Shown piece after piece: positions 55,304-64,000 of a stretch of DNA of 64,000 nucleotides. The first letter of the stretch is position 1; each line of letters begins with the position of its first letter. The notes under the pieces are model-generated. The model saw nothing but the letters and a program-made list of their open reading frames with translations. It had not been told where the DNA came from and did not search any database. The position numbers and the translations under genes are program-made. Source of the stretch: Streptococcus sp. HF-1907 (GTDB lineage Bacteria > Bacillota > Bacilli > Lactobacillales > Streptococcaceae); NCBI RefSeq assembly GCF_015594605.1, contig NZ_JADNQT010000005.1, positions 1 to 64,000 on the forward strand. The letters are read 5' to 3'.

Positions 55304-55311
55304 TATTCGAA
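55304..55311 (-). promoter_or_regulatory. Competence box variant before cinA
   Basis: TTCGAATA on the minus strand differs by one base from TACGAATA and lies about 20 bases before the cinA ATG. Confidence 0.6.
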
Positions 55312-55379
55312 TTTGTGACTCTATTTTAACAAAAAAATCCCTAATTCACTAAATATTAAGGAAATATCGGCAGAAATAA

Positions 55380-55410
55380 AATAAAGTTGGGCGCTTGTCC
55401 CAACTTTATT
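55380..55410. terminator. Terminator between cinA and the relic at 55.4 kb
   Basis: AATAAAGTTGGG and CCCAACTTTATT are perfectly complementary around a seven-base loop. Confidence 0.88.
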
Positions 55411-55422
55411 TGTCGTCAGTCT

Positions 55423-56127
55423 TTAGGCTACTGGTGTTTCTACCTTAGCTTTACTTGAACGTTTTGCTAGGGTTGTAGCATAGTAGTCACGGCTGTTGTT
55501 GATGGTTTTGATGACCTTGCCATAGGAAACTTTGTCGTCGCTATCTAGCATAAGAAGCAGATAGTTGCAAAGTGACTGGTAAGGTTTTTCTAAATCTTGA
55601 CGCAATTGCTTGCTATCTAGGACCTCCTTATGACGGCTGTCCGTTGTTCGCTGGGCAAAGAGTTCTTCAAATTCTTCTTGGCTCTGCTTAAGGTTTTTGA
55701 CCCCTTCTGCTATATTGAGCAGGGCGATATTTTCCTTATAAGGCGTCTACTCCAATTGTCTCAAGAGGTTAAGAATCTGCGAGCTTTCCTTTTCATAATT
55801 GGCGTCTTTGGTTTCTTTAAAAGTTTTAAAGAGTTGAGCTAGACTGAGATAGGCATCTTTTTTTCCGGATTGGCGACTATGCTTGTAAGGCTTGATGAAA
55901 TCAAAGAGTGCCTGCAAATCATGGTCACGATAGCGGTCAGCTTGAGCGATTTTCTGAGTCACTGTGGAACCTTTCACCTGATCCAAGCTCTTTTGAAATG
56001 AGGACTGAGTTTTGCGCAATTGTGAAATATAGTTGGTCACCATGGCATCACTCAGCGGAAATTCTTCAGCATCTACGTCTTTTAGGGTTCGCGCAATAAG
56101 CTGCGACAGCTCATGAGCCAGCTAGAA
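55423..56127 (-). pseudogene. Helical protein (possibly DUF6261-type), interrupted by a stop
   Basis: Two frames in the same phase join across an in-frame TAG at 55747-55749: LAHELSQLIARTLKDVDAEE upstream through QILNLLRQLE, and TPYKENIALLNIAEGV to the end. The N-terminus is also missing, since a stop precedes LAHELSQ with no start codon. All parts are helical, Gln/Lys-rich. The resemblance to DUF6261-like proteins is only tentative. Confidence 0.6.
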
Positions 56128-56189
56128 AAATGACTAACCCCATTATACCCTATTTTTTAGACGCCTCACCACCTGATGTATAAAAAATA

Positions 56190-56222
56190 AAAAGAAGCTG
56201 AGTCTTCCTCAACTTCTTTATG
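56190..56222 (-). terminator. Terminator of tag
   Basis: AAAGAAGTTGAG and CTCAGCTTCTTT pair around GAAGA and are followed by TTATT. Confidence 0.85.
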
Positions 56223-56227
56223 CTTGT

Positions 56228-56790
56228 CTAATTTTCCATTGCTTTCCAGTCGCAAGTCAACTCATGGTCATCGACCAAACCCGCTGACTGCAAGAAAGAG
56301 TAGATACAGACCGGACCTACAAACTTGAAGCCCCGTTTTTTCAGGTCCTTAGATAGGCGCTCGGACAAGTCCGTCTTAGCAGGGAATTTACGATAATCCT
56401 TGACAGGGTTGACAACTACTGTAAAGTCTACCCAAGACCAGATGTATTGATCAAAAGAGCCAAAGTCTTTTTGGATTTGGAGAAAAGCTTGCGCGTTATT
56501 GCGCGTCGCGTAAATCTTGCGACGGTTGCGGACGACCGCTGGATTTTGCAAAATAGCCTCCAACTCCTCATCCGTCATGGCAGCAACCTTGTCAATCTCA
56601 TAATTATGAAAAGCTGCCTTGAAGGCTGCGCGTTTGTTAAGAATGGTCTCCCAAGACAGCCCAGCCTGATAAGTCTCCAAGCACAAGAGTTCAAAGAGAG
56701 CTTGCTCATCATGCAAGGGACGTCCCCACTCCTCATCGTGGTAAGAGACATAAAGGGGTTATCCAATTTAACCCAAGAACAACGTTCCAC
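56228..56790 (-). pseudogene. tag: 3-methyladenine DNA glycosylase I with a frameshift
   Basis: The start is GTG 56790 after AGGAGGTTTCAC, giving ERCSWVKLDNP with the first zinc Cys. One base is missing in the C run (G run 56755-56758 on the plus strand). The true frame then continues LYVSYHDEEWGRPLHDEQ with the second zinc ligand His and goes on intact to DDHELTCDW, the last zinc ligands. Tag removes 3-methyladenine from alkylated DNA. Restoring one base would rebuild the whole enzyme, so this is a recent loss or a sequencing error. Confidence 0.8.
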
Positions 56791-56800
56791 GTGAAACCTC

Positions 56801-57391
56801 CTATTTCATGAGCATCTTGAGACTGGAGCTGATGTATTTGTCAGCTGTCTCGTTAGTGCCTTCGAAGAAGGCGCGGATTTTCTTGAGCTCGCTGGCTTTG
56901 TAGCCTAGGGCTAGGAGGGCTTCCATAGCGTCGTCCAACTCTTGGTTGCCAGCAGGCTTAGCCTTAGCAGCTTTGCCATTTGCCTCAGGCGCCTCGACGA
57001 ACTTACCAGCAAGGTCCAGCACCATCTGCTGGGCTGTTTTCTTGCCAATCTTAGGGAATTTCATGAGGTACTTGATGTCGCTGGTGTCAATGGCGTTGAC
57101 AAGTCCTTCATTATCATCCACTGCTACAATGGCTAGCGCTGTCATCGGACCGATACCTGAGACTGAAATCAAATTGAGGAAGACATCCTTCTCATCCTCG
57201 CTATGAAAACCAAACAAAAGGTGGGCATCGTCACGAATGACCTGGTGCACATAAATGGTCACCTCCTGATTCATCTGGTCAGAAAACGAGTAGGGATTGG
57301 CTACGTTGATGATGTAACCAACCCCACCCGCTTCAACAACAATATACTTAGCCGTAATACGGCTGAGTTTTCCTTTAATATAATCGTACAT
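56801..57391 (-). CDS. ruvA: Holliday junction branch migration protein RuvA
   Basis: A 196-residue RuvA: the OB-fold N-terminus ([20 protein letters not shown]), helix-hairpin-helix motifs ([14 protein letters not shown] and [16 protein letters not shown]) and the flexible linker before domain III ([15 protein letters not shown]). Binds four-way junctions with RuvB. GGAGTCTT precedes ATG 57391. Confidence 0.95.
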   Translation of the reverse strand: MYDYIKGKLSRITAKYIVVEAGGVGYIINVANPYSFSDQMNQEVTIYVHQVIRDDAHLLFGFHSEDEKDVFLNLISVSGIGPMTALAIVAVDDNEGLVNAIDTSDIKYLMKFPKIGKKTAQQMVLDLAGKFVEAPEANGKAAKAKPAGNQELDDAMEALLALGYKASELKKIRAFFEGTNETADKYISSSLKMLMK

Positions 57392-57399
57392 AAGACTCC

Positions 57400-58626
57400 T
57401 TAATCATGAATGTGTCGTAGATGAGCAGCTCTAAGTACCAAGCCTAGACCTGCCACTGCTAAGAATAGAAAGACAAGCTGAACCCCGATTGCCCCTGTAA
57501 AATGACTGAGCGATACCATAGCTCCAGCTAGAATACTAGCAATGGGTTGAGTGATGGATAAGAATCCTGAGTAAGAACCAATCTTGTCTTCATTCATCAT
57601 ATCAGCACGCAGAACCTGACTGGCTGGGACGTTAATCATTTCACCAAAGGTGAAGCCTACCATGGCAATCACAATAGGCCAAAATTGATTGAGCGAGATG
57701 TTGAAGAACATGCCGACGGCACAAATGATACTCCCGATGGTCAACTGGCGCAGTAAGGGCCAAGTCTTGGTCCAACGATTGACCGTCGTCATCATAACGA
57801 CAATGAGGAAGGTGTTTGTGAAGACAGCGATACTCAACATTTTAGCACCCGTAATGGTTTGCCCCATAATCACAACCTGCTGGAAATGCTGCTTCAGATT
57901 GACTGAGAAATAATTATCTACCTGCAACCAGACAACACTGGCGCCGATAGTCCCCAGAGTATAGAGGACAAAAGGTTTATCAACCAAGACCTGTCCGTAA
58001 TTTTTGAAGGTCGACAGAATACCCTTGCCGTGTTCAAAGACCATATCTGCAGGCCTTGTCTCATCGTATTTAAAATGCGCCACTAAGAAACAGCCAAAAG
58101 AAATCACCAGCAAGGCAATCAAGAGCTCAAAGAAAAATTTATCGTAAAAGATCCCTGCAATCCCAGCCCCCAGCATGACAGCAATATTGACCAGCCAGTA
58201 GCCAATCGTGTAAACAAAACGGCGATTGGACTCATCTGTCAAATCGATGGTCATGGCATCATAGGCAGGGGAATAAAATTGATAGGCCACTTCAATAATC
58301 AAAAGTCCTACGAAAGTCAGTTGAGGCATGACATGATGGGGCACGTTAGCCGCGACAGCGATGGCCCAACCAACAACCGTCCAAAAGGTTCCAAAATCAA
58401 CAACCTTCTTGCGTCCAATCGCATCAGACAAATGACCGCCGTACAGGGTTGCGAAAAAACCAGCAACTTGAGTCACCACAATCAAAATCCCCGTCACCAA
58501 ATTGCCAAAATAAGTCGCATAATACATGGTCATAAAGGGAAAAATGGCTGAGCTAACCGTAATTGAAATAAAGCGCATCAACTCCCGCAACTGCAACTGC
58601 TTGGGAAGCGTCAAAAACTCTCTCAT
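57400..58626 (-). CDS. lmrP: MFS multidrug exporter, LmrP-like
   Basis: A 408-residue major-facilitator protein with 12 membrane spans. The loop 2-3 motif is [18 protein letters not shown]. It resembles LmrP of Lactococcus by layout ([11 protein letters not shown] start; [45 protein letters not shown]). Substrates could be cationic drugs, but none is known here. The gene order mutL-exporter-ruvA-tag is found in other streptococci. Confidence 0.8.
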   Translation of the reverse strand: MREFLTLPKQLQLRELMRFISITVSSAIFPFMTMYYATYFGNLVTGILIVVTQVAGFFATLYGGHLSDAIGRKKVVDFGTFWTVVGWAIAVAANVPHHVMPQLTFVGLLIIEVAYQFYSPAYDAMTIDLTDESNRRFVYTIGYWLVNIAVMLGAGIAGIFYDKFFFELLIALLVISFGCFLVAHFKYDETRPADMVFEHGKGILSTFKNYGQVLVDKPFVLYTLGTIGASVVWLQVDNYFSVNLKQHFQQVVIMGQTITGAKMLSIAVFTNTFLIVVMMTTVNRWTKTWPLLRQLTIGSIICAVGMFFNISLNQFWPIVIAMVGFTFGEMINVPASQVLRADMMNEDKIGSYSGFLSITQPIASILAGAMVSLSHFTGAIGVQLVFLFLAVAGLGLVLRAAHLRHIHD

Positions 58627-58705
58627 AACAACCTCACAATCTACTCTGACTATTGTACCAAAAAGACCGTAGGATGAGTAGGTTTTGTCAGCACTCAGCA
58701 GAACG

Positions 58706-58740
58706 ACAAGAGGTTGAGCATCCCAGGCCCAACCTCTCGA
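58706..58740 (-). terminator. Terminator-like hairpin after the HTH gene
   Basis: AGAGGTTGGG and CTCAACCTCT pair on the minus strand; the T run is short. Confidence 0.5.
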
Positions 58741-58744
58741 TAGT

Positions 58745-59203
58745 TTATGATTTATTTTCAGAAAATAAAGCTGACGCGTTTTTCAGACCTAGGATAAGGA
58801 AGGTCAACAAGGCACTGTAAAGGCTGATGCGTGAAGCTAACGCGAAGAAATTTTCCATGCTAGGCAATCCAAAGAGACCCGCTAAAAATAGTAGAATGCT
58901 AGCCACAAAGAGGGCTAACCCGACTTTCAAGATAGCTAGATTCATGGCCAGCTTTCTATTCTCACTACCGTCATCAATCAATTTTTGCGTTAAGTTTGTC
59001 ATACCATCTTCTCCTAAGATAAGTTGGTCCAGACTAATCTGAAAAGTTTTGGAAATCCCAATCAACAGTTCGATGTCTGGCAAGTTGCGATCATTCTCCC
59101 AGTTGGACACTGCTTGCCTGGATACACCAAGCTTATCAGCTATCTCCTGCTGAGTGAGTTGATGATCTTGTCTGATTTTTTTGATTTGCTCACTAAAGTT
59201 CAT
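58745..59203 (-). CDS. HTH (Xre-type) regulator with a membrane C-terminus
   Basis: A 152-residue protein. Residues 1-60 are an Xre-type HTH domain (LTQQEIADKLGVSRQAVSNW, ENDRNLPDIELLIGISKTF). Residues about 85-140 hold two hydrophobic segments (VGLALFVASILLFLAGLFGL, LYSALLTFLILGL). Such membrane-linked HTH proteins are common in firmicutes; the target is unknown. AAGGAGG precedes the ATG. Confidence 0.85.
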   Translation of the reverse strand: MNFSEQIKKIRQDHQLTQQEIADKLGVSRQAVSNWENDRNLPDIELLIGISKTFQISLDQLILGEDGMTNLTQKLIDDGSENRKLAMNLAILKVGLALFVASILLFLAGLFGLPSMENFFALASRISLYSALLTFLILGLKNASALFSENKS

Positions 59204-59309
59204 GTTTAGACCTCCCTTCCTAGATTTATTATAGAAAATAGTCGGTCCAAGGTAAAGAAAGCATTCCTAGCACCAGCAATTTGGTCATGACAGCCCTGCA
59301 TGCAGTCGC

Positions 59310-61280
59310 TTAATATTTACCTAGTTCACGCAGACTGGTATGATTTTCCTGAATGCGACGGAACATCTTTTCCATATCAGCCTTGGTGAAGTTGACAAGA
59401 ACTGGACGACCGTGTGGGCAGTTGTAAGGATTTTGACATTGCGCTAATTGCACCAGCAAGTCACGCGCAGAATGGTCATCCAAAGTATGATTAGCCTTGA
59501 TAGACCGTTTACAGCTCATCATAATAGCCAGCTCAGCCCGATATTTCTTGATAGAAACCTCATTAGTTAGAAGCAACATGTCACACATCTCATAGACACC
59601 AGATTCGATTTCCTCTTCCTTCATCCAAATGGGATGCTCGCGCAGGATAAAGGTATTGTCTCCGTAAGGTTCCAGATTGATACCAACATCTCTTAGCAAG
59701 GACATTTTTTCTTGAAGATTGAGAAAATCGGCCCCAGAAAATTCAAAGAGATAAGGGACTAACAACTGCTGTAAAGAACTGTCAACCTCTCCAATTTTTT
59801 CACGATAGTATTCATACTTGACCCGCTCCTGAGCAGCGTGTTGGTCAATGATATACAAACCACCATTTCCTTGGGCAAAAAGATAGGTCCCGTGCATCTG
59901 ACCAAAATAGTCTAATTCTGGAAAGGTTGATGACTGCTCATTGTCCAGACGCTCGATGGTCTTAGTGACCCCCTGCTTATTGCTAAAATCAAAAATTTCA
60001 TGTTCCTCATCTTCCAGAGAATCTGTTGAGCGATTGGCGTATTTTACAGAAGACCTTTTAGGCACTTCCTCGGCTTCAATCGGATTTCCCTGTACCTTGA
60101 CAACCTTGTCAACTTGGTCAAAAAGAGGCAACTCTTCCACCACATCAGACTTCACAAAGAAGTCCTGACGAGATTGGTCATAATAGAGATTGGTTGATTT
60201 AAGAGGAAGACTGGTCTGTTCGGGTTTAGGCTGACGATTTCTGGTGCTAGACTTGGCCAAATTTTCCAGAGCATCTGGGATAAGCTCTTGTTGGCGTAGG
60301 CTTTCGCTAATGGCAGAGCTGATTAAGGACATCAGCTCCCGCTCTTTCGAAATACGAACCTCCTGCTTGGTCGGATGCACATTGACATCTGCCAAATAAG
60401 GGTCAATCTGAATATCAATGACCGCAATCGGAAAACGCCCCACCATCAGTTTAGAGCCATAACCATCCAAAATCGCGCGGTTGAGCAAGAAATTTTTGAT
60501 ATAGCGACCGTTAATCAAGAGAGTGATATAATTGCGATTAGCACGTGTCAATTCTGGCAAACTGACATATCCTGATACCTCAAAATCTAAATCCGACGTT
60601 GAAATCTCAATCATTTTTTTAGCAGTATTGAGACCATAAATTCCTGCAATGGCTTGGCGCAAGTCACCAGTTCCTGCTGTTTTTGTCATTTCACGTCCGT
60701 CATTGATGAGAGTAAAAGCAATCTCGGGATGACCAAGACTCAGACGATTGACCATGTCAACAATGTGCGCAAGCTCTGATTGCAGGCTCTTCATGTATTT
60801 GAGACGGGCTGGTGTGTTGAAAAATAGATTTTCAACCGTTATTTTCGTTCCAACTGGTGTCGAAATTGGTTCTTCCTTTTCAATCTTGCCACCATTTGAT
60901 ATTAGAAGCGTCCCATGCTCCTCATCAGCCGTAGCCGTAGCCGTCTTAATGGTCAACAAGCTGATTGAGGCAATAGAAGGCAGAGCTTCACCACGAAAAC
61001 CCAGCGTTCTAATTCGGAACAAGTCGCCTTGGTTTTTGATTTTTGAAGTAGCATGACGGCGCAAACTCAAAGCAACGTCATCTTGAGCAATTCCTTCACC
61101 GTTGTCAGTGATTTGAATTTTCTTCAAACCCGATTCTTCAATTTCGATAGTGATTTGGCTACTGCCCGCATCAATAGCGTTTTCAACCAGTTCTTTAACC
61201 ACACTGCTAGGACGTTCAATAACCTCCCCAGCAGCAATCTGATTAGCTAAGACTTCCGGCAATTCCATAATTTTTGACAT
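59310..61280 (-). CDS. mutL: DNA mismatch repair protein MutL
   Basis: A 656-residue MutL. The GHKL ATPase has [33 protein letters not shown] and [18 protein letters not shown]. The C-terminal endonuclease motif is [12 protein letters not shown], as in MutL proteins of organisms without Mut[12 protein letters not shown] is close to the end. GGAG precedes the ATG. Separated from mutS by the csp gene. Confidence 0.96.
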   Translation of the reverse strand: MSKIMELPEVLANQIAAGEVIERPSSVVKELVENAIDAGSSQITIEIEESGLKKIQITDNGEGIAQDDVALSLRRHATSKIKNQGDLFRIRTLGFRGEALPSIASISLLTIKTATATADEEHGTLLISNGGKIEKEEPISTPVGTKITVENLFFNTPARLKYMKSLQSELAHIVDMVNRLSLGHPEIAFTLINDGREMTKTAGTGDLRQAIAGIYGLNTAKKMIEISTSDLDFEVSGYVSLPELTRANRNYITLLINGRYIKNFLLNRAILDGYGSKLMVGRFPIAVIDIQIDPYLADVNVHPTKQEVRISKERELMSLISSAISESLRQQELIPDALENLAKSSTRNRQPKPEQTSLPLKSTNLYYDQSRQDFFVKSDVVEELPLFDQVDKVVKVQGNPIEAEEVPKRSSVKYANRSTDSLEDEEHEIFDFSNKQGVTKTIERLDNEQSSTFPELDYFGQMHGTYLFAQGNGGLYIIDQHAAQERVKYEYYREKIGEVDSSLQQLLVPYLFEFSGADFLNLQEKMSLLRDVGINLEPYGDNTFILREHPIWMKEEEIESGVYEMCDMLLLTNEVSIKKYRAELAIMMSCKRSIKANHTLDDHSARDLLVQLAQCQNPYNCPHGRPVLVNFTKADMEKMFRRIQENHTSLRELGKY

Positions 61281-61377
61281 GCACAGTTCTCCTTATCCTG
61301 ATGTATTTACACGAGTAACTTGACTTCCATTATAACACAAGGTAAACTTTTCGTAGTTTTCAAATAAGGTCTTTTCA

Positions 61378-61406
61378 TTGACATCCCATCAATATACTGT
61401 TAGACT
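61378..61406 (+). promoter_or_regulatory. Promoter of csp
   Basis: TTGACA at 61378-61383, a 17-base spacer and TAGACT at 61401-61406. The T-rich leader of about 85 bases fits cold-shock genes. Confidence 0.65.
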
Positions 61407-61498
61407 AAGCAAGTATTAAGTTTTAAAGTTGTATTCTTGTTTTTCATTTTTACCTTTTTTATTTTTTACACGATTATTTAAAGAAAGGTAATAACCAA

Positions 61499-61702
61499 AT
61501 GACACAAGGTACAGTAAAATGGTTTAACTCAGAAAAAGGCTTCGGCTTTATCGCGAGTGAAACTGGCTCAGACGTTTTTGCTCATTTTTCAGAGATACAA
61601 GCACCAGGCTTCAAAACTCTTGAAGAAGGGCAAAAAGTAACATTTGAAGTTGTTGATGGTCAACGTGGCCTACAAGCAACTAACATTAACATTGTAAAAT
61701 AA
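61499..61702 (+). CDS. Cold-shock protein (CspA family)
   Basis: A 67-residue OB-fold RNA chaperone. RNP1 is KGFGFI and RNP2 is VFAHFS; the start is [26 protein letters not shown] precedes the ATG. Lies between mutL and mutS on the opposite strand, own promoter and terminator. Which csp paralogue it is cannot be told. Confidence 0.93.
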   Translation: MTQGTVKWFNSEKGFGFIASETGSDVFAHFSEIQAPGFKTLEEGQKVTFEVVDGQRGLQATNINIVK

Positions 61703-61706
61703 TGTT

Positions 61707-61727
61707 TATCGCGCCGTTAGGCGCTTT
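61707..61727 (+). terminator. Terminator of csp
   Basis: GCGCC, GTTA and GGCGC followed by TTTTT. Confidence 0.9.
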
Positions 61728-61738
61728 TTCATACCTAA

Positions 61739-61766
61739 AAACCGAGTCACAAGGGCTCGGTTTCTT
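61739..61766. terminator. Terminator of mutS
   Basis: AACCGAG and CTCGGTT pair and have T-rich flanks on both strands; directly after the mutS stop. Confidence 0.85.
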
Positions 61767-64000
61767 TTATAACAATTGTTTCAATTCAAAAATAGCGTTC
61801 ATCGCTTGCATTGGGGTCAAATTCATCAAATCAATAGCTCGGAGTTTTTCAATAACCGCATCGGAATCTGGAGCTTCCGCAAACAAGGATAGCTGTCCTA
61901 GTTCTGGTTCAGAAATGTCGTGACGACTTGGATTTTCCACCACTGTTGCCTCTTGACTAGCCTCACCATCTACTGACAAATGAGCTGCGCTGGCTTCCAA
62001 CTGACTCAAAATGATATCAGCTCGTTCCAGCAAATCTTCTGGTAACCCAGCAATCTTTGCCACATGAATCCCATAGGATTTATCAGCAGGACCGTCTGCA
62101 ATTTTATGTAGGAAGGTCACTTCTCCATTTTTTTCCAAGGTCGCCACGTGAACGTTGACGAGATGTGTCAACTCATTTGACAATGATGTCAATTCATGGT
62201 AGTGAGTCGCAAACATCGTTTTAGCACCAACTTTATCATGAATGTACTCAATAATTGACTGAGCCAAGGCCATACCATCATAAGTCGCTGTCCCACGTCC
62301 AAGCTCATCAAAGAGAATCAAAGAATTCTGACTGGCACGCTTAACCGCCTGGTTAGCTTCCATCATCTCCACCATGAAGGTTGATTGCCCAGAAATCAAA
62401 TCATCTGCCGCCCCAATACGTGTAAAGATAGCATCAAAAATTGGCATGTCAACCTTATCTGCGGCAACAAAAGCTCCCAGCTGAGCCATAATCACTGTCA
62501 AGGCTAGTTGACGCATGTAAGTTGATTTACCACTCATATTTGGTCCAGTAATCAGCTGAATATTGGTCTGGCTGTCAAAATGAATGCTGTTTGGGATGTA
62601 CTCTTGAACGCCCATCACTTTTTCAACTGTCGCATGGCGCCCATTTTCAATGGTAATACTATGTGTATCATTGAAATTTGGACGAACGTAATGATAGTTC
62701 TCTGCCACCACCGCCAGGCTCTGCAAAACATCCACCGTAGCAATCGTTTTAGCCAATTTTTGCAGGCGCTGGATATAAGTCTCTACCTGAGCGCGGATAC
62801 GCATGAAAATATCATACTCCAGACTTGATGACTGCTCACGCGCTTCCAACATCTCTCCTTCAATTTTGGCCAGCTCAGCTGTCCCAAAACGTTCAGAATT
62901 TTTCAAGGTGGCCTTACGGAAGAAATGGTCAGGAACCAAAGAAAGGTTGGAATTTGTCACATGAAAATAATAGCCATCTTTCCTATTGTAATCAATTTTT
63001 AGAGTTGAAATACCACTCGCTGCGCGCTCCTTAGCTTCGATTTCAGCAATCCAGCCCGTTCCCTCGCGAAGCACTTTACGATAATTATCCAGTCGCTCAT
63101 CAAAACCTGTACGGATAATATTCCCTTCGGTAATAGTTGCTTGAGCCTCTGGGTCAATAGCAGAGCGAATCAAGTTTTCTAGTTCTGGCATGATGTCAAG
63201 ATCGTCGACAAGACTGTCAAGTTCACTGCGCTCAAAAGATTCTAGAATAGCTTTAATCAGCGGAACCTGGGTCAATGTATTGCCCAACTGAAGCAAGTCC
63301 TTAGGATTAGCCTTACCAAACGAGACACGACTGGCTAACCGTTCAATATCATAAACACCCTTAAGACTCTCCGTCAAATCGCTACGTTCAAAGAAATGAT
63401 CAAGAAATACCTGGATGACATCCTGACGAGCCTTAATACGGCCCTGATCCACCAAAGGACGATCAATCCATGTGCGTAACAAACGCATTCCCATCGCTGT
63501 TTTGGTTTCATCCAATAACCAGTAGAGACTGCCATGCTTCTTACTGGTGCGCGCATTTTCTAACAAGTCCAGACTGCTTTTTGTCGCATAAGACATTTGA
63601 AGGTAGTCTTTAATTTCGTAATGGACAACCTTCTGTAAATGACTGAGTTCACGTTTTTGAGTACGATGAACATACTGCAAAAGTTTTTCAGCGGTAGCAA
63701 TTTCAAGAGCTGTCAAGCTCTTGTCAATCAAATGAACATCCTCAAAACGCTCTCTTTCCTGAGATAAGAGAAGATTCATCTGCTTAGTTAGGATATGCTC
63801 ATCAGCCTCTGTCAAGTCAAATCCAAGGACAACCTCACGAGCTTTGAGGTTCATAATTTCACTACGAACAGCAGCGAAGTCGGTCAGCTCTGTCGCAAAG
63901 AACTCACCTGTTGACACATCCATATAGGATAGCCCGAATTTGTCCCCTTCAGCATCTAGGGCCACTAAGAAATTGTTAGCATTATCTGGCTTGGTACTGT
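61767..64000 (-). CDS. mutS: DNA mismatch repair protein MutS (partial, window edge)
   Basis: The C-terminal part of MutS, about 744 residues from the window edge; the N-terminal mismatch-binding part lies beyond 64000. Walker A is GPNMSGKST, followed by [15 protein letters not shown]. The Walker B region reads [17 protein letters not shown], and [13 protein letters not shown] follows. The frame is open to the last base. It recognises mismatches and recruits MutL. Confidence 0.95.
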   Translation of the reverse strand, partial: STKPDNANNFLVALDAEGDKFGLSYMDVSTGEFFATELTDFAAVRSEIMNLKAREVVLGFDLTEADEHILTKQMNLLLSQERERFEDVHLIDKSLTALEIATAEKLLQYVHRTQKRELSHLQKVVHYEIKDYLQMSYATKSSLDLLENARTSKKHGSLYWLLDETKTAMGMRLLRTWIDRPLVDQGRIKARQDVIQVFLDHFFERSDLTESLKGVYDIERLASRVSFGKANPKDLLQLGNTLTQVPLIKAILESFERSELDSLVDDLDIMPELENLIRSAIDPEAQATITEGNIIRTGFDERLDNYRKVLREGTGWIAEIEAKERAASGISTLKIDYNRKDGYYFHVTNSNLSLVPDHFFRKATLKNSERFGTAELAKIEGEMLEAREQSSSLEYDIFMRIRAQVETYIQRLQKLAKTIATVDVLQSLAVVAENYHYVRPNFNDTHSITIENGRHATVEKVMGVQEYIPNSIHFDSQTNIQLITGPNMSGKSTYMRQLALTVIMAQLGAFVAADKVDMPIFDAIFTRIGAADDLISGQSTFMVEMMEANQAVKRASQNSLILFDELGRGTATYDGMALAQSIIEYIHDKVGAKTMFATHYHELTSLSNELTHLVNVHVATLEKNGEVTFLHKIADGPADKSYGIHVAKIAGLPEDLLERADIILSQLEASAAHLSVDGEASQEATVVENPSRHDISEPELGQLSLFAEAPDSDAVIEKLRAIDLMNLTPMQAMNAIFELKQLL

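Overview
The window looks like chromosomal DNA of a low-GC streptococcus of the Streptococcus salivarius group (S. thermophilus / S. salivarius / S. vestibularis). The basis is gene content and order: mutS-csp-mutL-(LmrP-like)-ruvA-tag-cinA-recA-spx-ireB-ruvX, nrdD-(small gene)-GNAT-nrdG, groES-groEL, pbp2a-rpmG-secE, manLMN-manO, leuS and lctO, together with competence (ComX/SigX) boxes. I count about ten decayed genes, a load that recalls S. thermophilus, but species cannot be settled by eye.

Layout. 1-3.4 kb: a relic of a HaeIII-like restriction endonuclease, a GNAT acetyltransferase overlapping rarA, then a probable 6S RNA and tRNA-Lys(CTT). 3.4-10.2 kb: an accessory and decaying zone at the tRNA. 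It holds an integrase relic, an LPXTG surface protein with a C39-like peptidase domain split by a stop codon, an antigen I/II C-terminal scrap joined to a ribbon-helix-helix gene, a TraX-like gene between two copies of a 127-bp repeat, and a frameshifted unknown gene. 10.3-13.7 kb: the mannose PTS operon manL-manM-manN-manO with a consensus promoter and cre site. 13.9-24.2 kb: a Ser-rich FtsX-like ABC permease with its ATPase, GNAT, leuS, a candidate sRNA, a patatin-like lipase, a DUF2975/HTH pair, a cytidine-deaminase-like gene and nusG. 23.5-30 kb: an Rrf2-type regulator and lactate oxidase inserted between secE and nusG, then rpmG, a decayed YSIRK serine-hydrolase gene and pbp2a. 30-36.6 kb: a pseudouridine synthase with a possibly leaderless transcript, a decayed two-component system, a membrane coiled-coil protein, a TcaA-like protein and DUF975. 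36.9-45 kb: groES-groEL, an aromatic-amino-acid-type ABC transporter with its substrate-binding and permease parts fused, HAD and VOC enzymes, and yaaA. 45-64 kb: a DnaA-box cluster, the anaerobic ribonucleotide reductase operon, a competence-box small gene plus membrane protein, ruvX/ireB/spx/recA/cinA, a frameshifted tag, ruvA, an LmrP-like exporter, mutL, csp and the 3' part of mutS.

Most interesting signal. Upstream of the fused transporter (about 41.94-42.25 kb, minus strand) is a complete transcription-attenuation architecture. It has a consensus promoter, a 21-codon leader peptide with a Tyr-Tyr-Tyr-Phe-Ser-Phe-Phe run, mutually exclusive hairpins beginning at the leader stop codon, and a triplicated 10-nt segment that can form either an antiterminator or a perfect intrinsic terminator. 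I see no T-box motif. It suggests ribosome-mediated sensing of Tyr/Phe for an importer of the family usually annotated as tryptophan TrpXYZ.

All functions are read from sequence by eye. No database search or folding calculation was run.
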